From Bacteroidales bacterium (GTDB taxonomy: Bacteria; Bacteroidota; Bacteroidia; Bacteroidales; ML635J-15): a DNA stretch of 16,955 nucleotides. The DNA is taken from assembly GCA_028701945.1 (NCBI GenBank), contig JAQVPT010000036.1, positions 1 to 16,955 of the forward strand. Direction: 5' to 3'. Positions 13,588 through 16,955 of the stretch are shown in pieces (within the stretch, counting starts at the first letter, position 1; each line of letters begins with the position of its first letter). The translations under genes were made by a program, and so were the position numbers. The notes under the pieces are model-generated. The model did no database searches and was not told where the DNA came from. It worked only from the letters and a program-made list of their open reading frames with translations.

Positions 13588-14016
13588 TTAAAATTCGCTA
13601 TTCCATCGAGGTAAACGCCCATTAAACTCAAAAAACTTTTGCATTATTTTTGCTCCCACAAAAGCAGGAATATCTTGCGTATTTTCATTCATTGTATCAT
13701 ACCAATAAATGTCTAATGCGTCAATTTCTTCATCAATCAATTTTTGTTTCCAAGATTTCTTTCGTGGTATATTTCCAAATTGATGTCCATTAACAATTCT
13801 GTCGTAAAGTCCCCCATTAGAATGCATTATCTTTCCACTGGCCTGAACTATCGGTGAATAATCAATATAAACCAGTTCTATTCGCCCATTCTTTAATTCA
13901 TGCACAATATAAACTCCACTTGCGCCCTTTGGTGCATTACAAACATCTTCAAGTTTTACTTTTGCAGTCAAAAAGAAGTGGTCATTGTTTTTGTATTTCC
14001 CTGATTCGTCAAACAT
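13588..14016 (-). CDS. GIY-YIG-like protein, catalytic glutamate not evident
   Basis: 142 aa. GASGVYIVHE (31-40) and ELVYIDYSP (47-55) are spaced like the GIY and YIG strands. A helix with GGLYDRIVNGHQFG (68-81) follows, where Arg73 fits the conserved arginine. The C-terminal part (KIMQKFFEFNGRLPRWN, 123-139) resembles the last helix and the Asn turn of the family, but the metal-binding Glu expected there seems to be replaced in GAKIMQ. It may therefore be a non-catalytic or divergent member. It is 11 bp downstream of a GNAT gene, so the two form a likely operon. The assignment rests on motif spacing only and could be wrong. Confidence 0.6.
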   Translation of the reverse strand: MFDESGKYKNNDHFFLTAKVKLEDVCNAPKGASGVYIVHELKNGRIELVYIDYSPIVQASGKIMHSNGGLYDRIVNGHQFGNIPRKKSWKQKLIDEEIDALDIYWYDTMNENTQDIPAFVGAKIMQKFFEFNGRLPRWNSEF

Positions 14017-14027
14017 ATTTTAAGTTT

Positions 14028-14591
14028 TTAAGTTTTTTTTAAAATTTGTAGATGCTCCATTCTTTTTCCTGACAATGTCTTTTCGCCAATTACTTCAAAT
14101 CCTAATTTCAAGTAAAGTCTTTTAGCAAACGGATTATTTTTGTCCACAAGTAAGCCTAATGTTTTATTCCTTTTATTCACATAGTCATCAATCAAAAATT
14201 GCAATATTTTAGAGCCAATACCTTTCCCTTGCTGGTCGGGCTTTACACCTACGCAATCAATATAAAACTCGTCTGCCTGTGTTTCATCTTCGGGCAAAAA
14301 ATCTCTATTAAACATTGATTTAATCATTGCGACAACAGGTGCTCTAAGTTCTTGTAATTTTGCCCCGTCATAAATACTAACTGCGGCAATAATACCTTCT
14401 TTACTCTCTACTACCCAACAGTTCTCATAAGAATATTGATTTGCTTTTTTACGTACAAGTAATTCTAATACTTGATTTGCTTTTTCTAAGGAATTTTCTC
14501 CAATAATTTGACAAAATATGTCACTCATAGCTAACATCATATATGTTGAAATGACATTCGAATCTTCTATTTTAGCTTTTCTAATTATCAT
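14028..14591 (-). CDS. GNAT-family N-acetyltransferase
   Basis: 187 aa from the ATG at 14591; a GTG three codons earlier (14600) is possible but less likely. MIIRKAKIEDSNVISTYM is a standard GNAT opening. Motif A is FYIDCVGVKPDQQGKGIGSK, whose QGKGIG (121-126) binds acetyl-CoA pyrophosphate. Motif B follows as LGLLVDKNNPFAKRLYLKLGF, described here by its NPFAKRLYLKLGF core. Between residues 20 and 105 lies an insert of helices that varies between subfamilies. The substrate cannot be told. It leads a two-gene unit with the GIY-YIG-like gene. Confidence 0.88.
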   Translation of the reverse strand: MIIRKAKIEDSNVISTYMMLAMSDIFCQIIGENSLEKANQVLELLVRKKANQYSYENCWVVESKEGIIAAVSIYDGAKLQELRAPVVAMIKSMFNRDFLPEDETQADEFYIDCVGVKPDQQGKGIGSKILQFLIDDYVNKRNKTLGLLVDKNNPFAKRLYLKLGFEVIGEKTLSGKRMEHLQILKKT

Positions 14592-14672
14592 ACATTTCAC
14601 AAAAAACCCTACAAACTTTAGCTTTCAACAAATATTCCGCACATAAATTTACACAACAAACATACAGAATTA

Positions 14673-14994
14673 TTATTTACTGAATTTAATAATTGCAAAT
14701 CTAATTATATATCTAATTAGTCCTATTAAGAAAAACATTAAGACCAAAGCTACGAGCATTATTAATATAAGTATGAATGTATTATCAAAAAAAATCAATG
14801 ATTGGAGTCAAGACTAATCCGATGCTAAAACAAATAATACAAATAATACTAGAAATAAATGCTCTTTTATATCCAAAAGCGAGGGTGTAGAAATTATCAT
14901 CTTTAATTTTTGCAATATTCCCTTTTATGTACATTATGTCAAGAAAAACCCCAATTGCAAAGAAAAAAAATATTAGTGCGAGTCTTAATACCAT
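14673..14994 (-). CDS. Small membrane protein with apparent frameshift at a T8 run
   Basis: From ATG 14994 the frame codes two hydrophobic helices (VLRLALIFFFFAIGVFLDIM and AFISSIICIICFSIGLVL) and stops at TGA 14787-14785 after 69 codons. The stop falls directly at a run of eight T (minus strand; 14787-14794). If one T is absent, reading continues for 37 more codons, DNTFILILIMLVALVLMFFL onward to FAIIKFSK, ending at TAA 14675-14673. This adds a third membrane helix and a basic cytoplasmic tail. About 106 aa in all. An upstream in-frame TTG (15039) would add 15 residues. The homopolymer means assembly error, slippage expression or a real mutation are all possible. Function unknown. Confidence 0.6.
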
Positions 14995-15183
14995 ATTGCT
15001 TAAATTATAATTTATCCGAATAATATTTACATCTCCCAAAACAACTCCAAGAGTAAGTAAACTTATTGTTAATCGCTGAGCAAATATACAAAAACATTAT
15101 ATATTTCAAAATTTATCTTTTTATTCCTGAATTTATCTGGTTTCAAATTTAAAATATTTAAAACCTGTGTTATCAAAAAAATC

Positions 15184-16473
15184 TTACACTTTCCCTGCTA
15201 CAACAACGCTTAATTTATCGGAATTAAAGAATTTTTGAGCTGTATGCATAAGTACTTCGGGAGTAACATTGTTGATAGTATTTATTTGTTCGGTGATATA
15301 GCTTAAATCTCTATGTTGGGAATAAAGTTTCTCAAATACCATTGAACAAGGAATAACTCCGTCCACTGAAGATAATATTTCGCCAATCATGTAACTTTTT
15401 ACCGCTTCAAGTTCATCTTCGGATATTGTTTTTTTCGTTAGCATGTCCATTTCGTAATAAATCTCATCTATTGCCTTTTGAGTAACATCAACGCCTACCT
15501 CAGAAACAATCTTTAATAAAACTCGATTTTCCGTTTCGCGAATACCTGAACCAATCCCATAAGTATATCCTTTATCTTCTCTTATATTTTTCATTAATTT
15601 CGAACCAAAATATCCTCCAAAAACCATATTTAGAACATTCAAGATTAAGCTTTCTTCAGTGTTTGGCTTACCTAAATCCAGTCCAGCACACAATCCAGAT
15701 TGAACAGCATCTTTAAATTCATAAACACGGAGTTTTTGCATTTCTCCTGATAGTTTGGACAAATTTATGTTTTTTGAAAAAGAAGTTCTATTACCTTCGT
15801 TTTTCTGATTTTTAAAATTATCCCGCAATACTTCAATCATCTCCAAAGAATAATCTCCAGAAATTATAATATCGCAATTATTTGATTGATAGTAATCCCG
15901 GACAAACTCTTTAATCTTTGAATATTCTATGTTATTTGCGTCATCAGGCTTTAAGATATATCCCAATGGATGTTTTGGTCCAAAAATTTCGTGATCAAGT
16001 CCTTTCTGTGCAACATACTGGGTTTTCTTGAGATTGTTTTTTATTGCTTGGAAATATTTTTTTTGAAGAATTTCAAATTCATCCTTCGGCAAATCAGGAT
16101 TATTTATAAAATCGAGAAATGTGTCAATTACATCCTTATAATATTTTGAGGGTACAAACAAACGAAGTCCGGCAGTTTCGGGGCTTATAAAACTCTCAAT
16201 ATAGCTTCCGTGATAATCAAAAAACTCTGATATTTCGTCAGAATTTTTACCTTTTGGAGCTTCTTTTATAAGGCTATTTGCAAAAACTGACTGCAAAGCA
16301 GTACTCTGAAATAAAACGCCAGCATTAAAAATAATATCTAATTTAATAATAGGTGCATTTTTAGAATAAAACCCAAAAACTTTATTCCCGTTATCAGCAA
16401 TATACTCAACAGGTTTTTGATAATCTACATGTTTTATTTTTGATATTTGAGGTATGATAGTTCTATCAATCAT
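15184..16473 (-). CDS. M16 peptidase-like subunit with R/Y pair but no zinc site
   Basis: 429 aa, the size of a single M16B subunit with two pitrilysin domains. Where the HxxEH zinc site should be, the sequence is VFANSLIKEAPKG (63-75), so it cannot bind the catalytic metal. The C-terminal domain keeps GGYFGSKLMKNIREDKGYTY (286-305); Arg298 and Tyr305 are the pair that anchors substrate in M16 enzymes. This is the pattern of the non-catalytic partner in heterodimeric M16B proteases. It overlaps the upstream M16 gene by 8 bp, as expected for subunits made together. No signal peptide is visible; it is probably cytoplasmic, or exported in a way I cannot see. No U-tract terminator is found downstream. 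Confidence 0.92.
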   Translation of the reverse strand: MIDRTIIPQISKIKHVDYQKPVEYIADNGNKVFGFYSKNAPIIKLDIIFNAGVLFQSTALQSVFANSLIKEAPKGKNSDEISEFFDYHGSYIESFISPETAGLRLFVPSKYYKDVIDTFLDFINNPDLPKDEFEILQKKYFQAIKNNLKKTQYVAQKGLDHEIFGPKHPLGYILKPDDANNIEYSKIKEFVRDYYQSNNCDIIISGDYSLEMIEVLRDNFKNQKNEGNRTSFSKNINLSKLSGEMQKLRVYEFKDAVQSGLCAGLDLGKPNTEESLILNVLNMVFGGYFGSKLMKNIREDKGYTYGIGSGIRETENRVLLKIVSEVGVDVTQKAIDEIYYEMDMLTKKTISEDELEAVKSYMIGEILSSVDGVIPCSMVFEKLYSQHRDLSYITEQINTINNVTPEVLMHTAQKFFNSDKLSVVVAGKV

Positions 16474-16955
16474 TATTTTTGTTTTTTGATTTGTAATAAC
16501 TACATGAAAGATTTTTATCTCTAAAAATCTTAGTTGCGACTTCGACTACTTTCTCATGAGTGACTTGTTGGTACTTATCTTGAATTTCGTTAATCATTTC
16601 TGCATCTCCTAATGCTTCGAGATAGGCCAACTCCATGGCAATATTTAGATGATGAACCCTTGCAAACAACATTGCACTAATAGCTCTGTTTTTTACTTTT
16701 TGCAATTCTCTCTCTGAGAATTCACCTTTAATAATCCTATTTAATTGAGCCTTAATTTTAGTTTCGGCAAGTTCAAAATTAGTTTCAGGATATAATTTTC
16801 CATTTATCATAAATAATCCTGGAAAGACAGCTCCTTGAATATATGCATCTAATTGTGAAAATAATTTATCTCCTTTTATAAGATTTTTATTAAACATCGA
16901 TGATTTTCCATTCGACAATAAGTCAGAAATTAAATCACTTGCATAATAATCCTCA
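16466..16955 (-). CDS. M16 peptidase, C-terminal part (5' end outside window)
   Basis: Open from the window edge through 162 codons to TGA 16468-16466. No start codon is needed inside the window: the in-frame TTG at 16918 is internal, since the residues before it (EDYYASDLISDLLSNGKSS) are normal M16 sequence. This is the second half of an M16B peptidase, with PGLFMINGKLYPET and the long helix ELQKVKNRAISAMLF. The usual SSRLY at the start of the R/Y region reads SSMFN, so this subunit has lost the arginine and tyrosine that its partner keeps. By analogy it should carry the HxxEH zinc site in the part outside the window. It overlaps the partner gene by 8 bp. Confidence 0.9.
   Translation of the reverse strand, partial: EDYYASDLISDLLSNGKSSMFNKNLIKGDKLFSQLDAYIQGAVFPGLFMINGKLYPETNFELAETKIKAQLNRIIKGEFSERELQKVKNRAISAMLFARVHHLNIAMELAYLEALGDAEMINEIQDKYQQVTHEKVVEVATKIFRDKNLSCSYYKSKNKNND

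Noticed and set aside
15139..15165. Hairpin downstream of the M16 operon as terminator
   Set aside because: A 9-bp stem with one wobble exists (GGTTTCAAA / TTTAAAACC region), but it is AT-rich and has no U-tract in the operon direction.
16916..16918. TTG at 16918 as the start of a short M16-like gene
   Set aside because: The frame is open to the window edge, and the residues before it are ordinary M16 sequence, so the gene is simply truncated by the window.

Overview
The window looks like a chromosomal segment of a member of the Bacteroidota, most likely Bacteroidales-like and AT-rich. Four things point there. Promoters match the Bacteroidetes pattern TTTG-N19-21-TAnnTTTG, with perfect examples before the tRNA and the transporter. 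Shine-Dalgarno sites are mostly absent. Several protein types are characteristic of the phylum: LysM plus a periplasmic-binding-like domain, a kinase-less PASTA protein, a large secreted protein of the kind exported by the type IX system, a stand-alone HsdR N-terminal domain protein, and paired M16 peptidases. I cannot place it to genus.

Layout. Positions 1-5029 (minus strand) hold envelope genes: a 5'-complete, 3'-truncated secreted protein, a membrane-anchored three-PASTA protein 2 bp upstream of it, a three-LysM/periplasmic-binding-like protein, and a Crp/Fnr-family regulator. Divergent from the regulator (5269-6607, plus) is a redox pair: a thioredoxin-fold protein whose CGPC site is rewritten to GPMC with an extra upstream Cys, and a thioredoxin reductase that keeps CATC but has lost the three arginines used for the NADPH 2'-phosphate. 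A terminator-like hairpin lies between them. Next come a bidirectional terminator, tRNA-Pro(CGG) and a glutamate/dicarboxylate symporter (minus). Then a GT2 glycosyltransferase fused to a catalytically gutted phosphoglycosyl transferase, overlapping a SpeG/RimJ-like acetyltransferase (plus).

Positions 10766-11380 carry no intact gene and are mosaic: an exact 63-bp direct repeat with inverted-repeat ends, a 21-bp repeat, a C-rich/G-rich hairpin flanked by a short direct repeat, and a 39-codon remnant of the neighbouring HsdR_N gene. From 11381 to the end everything is minus strand: HsdR_N protein, DUF6265-like secreted protein, GNAT-YoaP protein, a 50-bp inverted repeat, a GIY-YIG-like protein, a GNAT, a small membrane protein frameshifted at a T8 run, and two overlapping M16 peptidase-like genes (the upstream one cut by the window edge) that appear to form a heterodimer.

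Genes that probably work together: the two M16 subunits; the thioredoxin-like protein with its reductase, perhaps under the divergent Crp/Fnr regulator; the PASTA gene with the secreted protein; the GT2 fusion with the overlapping acetyltransferase; and the HsdR_N gene with the DUF6265 gene (8-bp overlap). Gene-free gaps of about 180-270 bp (2085-2335, 5030-5268, 8090-8285, 12303-12550, 13316-13587) hold only the short sites listed. I see no CRISPR array, no intact transposase, no rRNA and no complete restriction-modification system.
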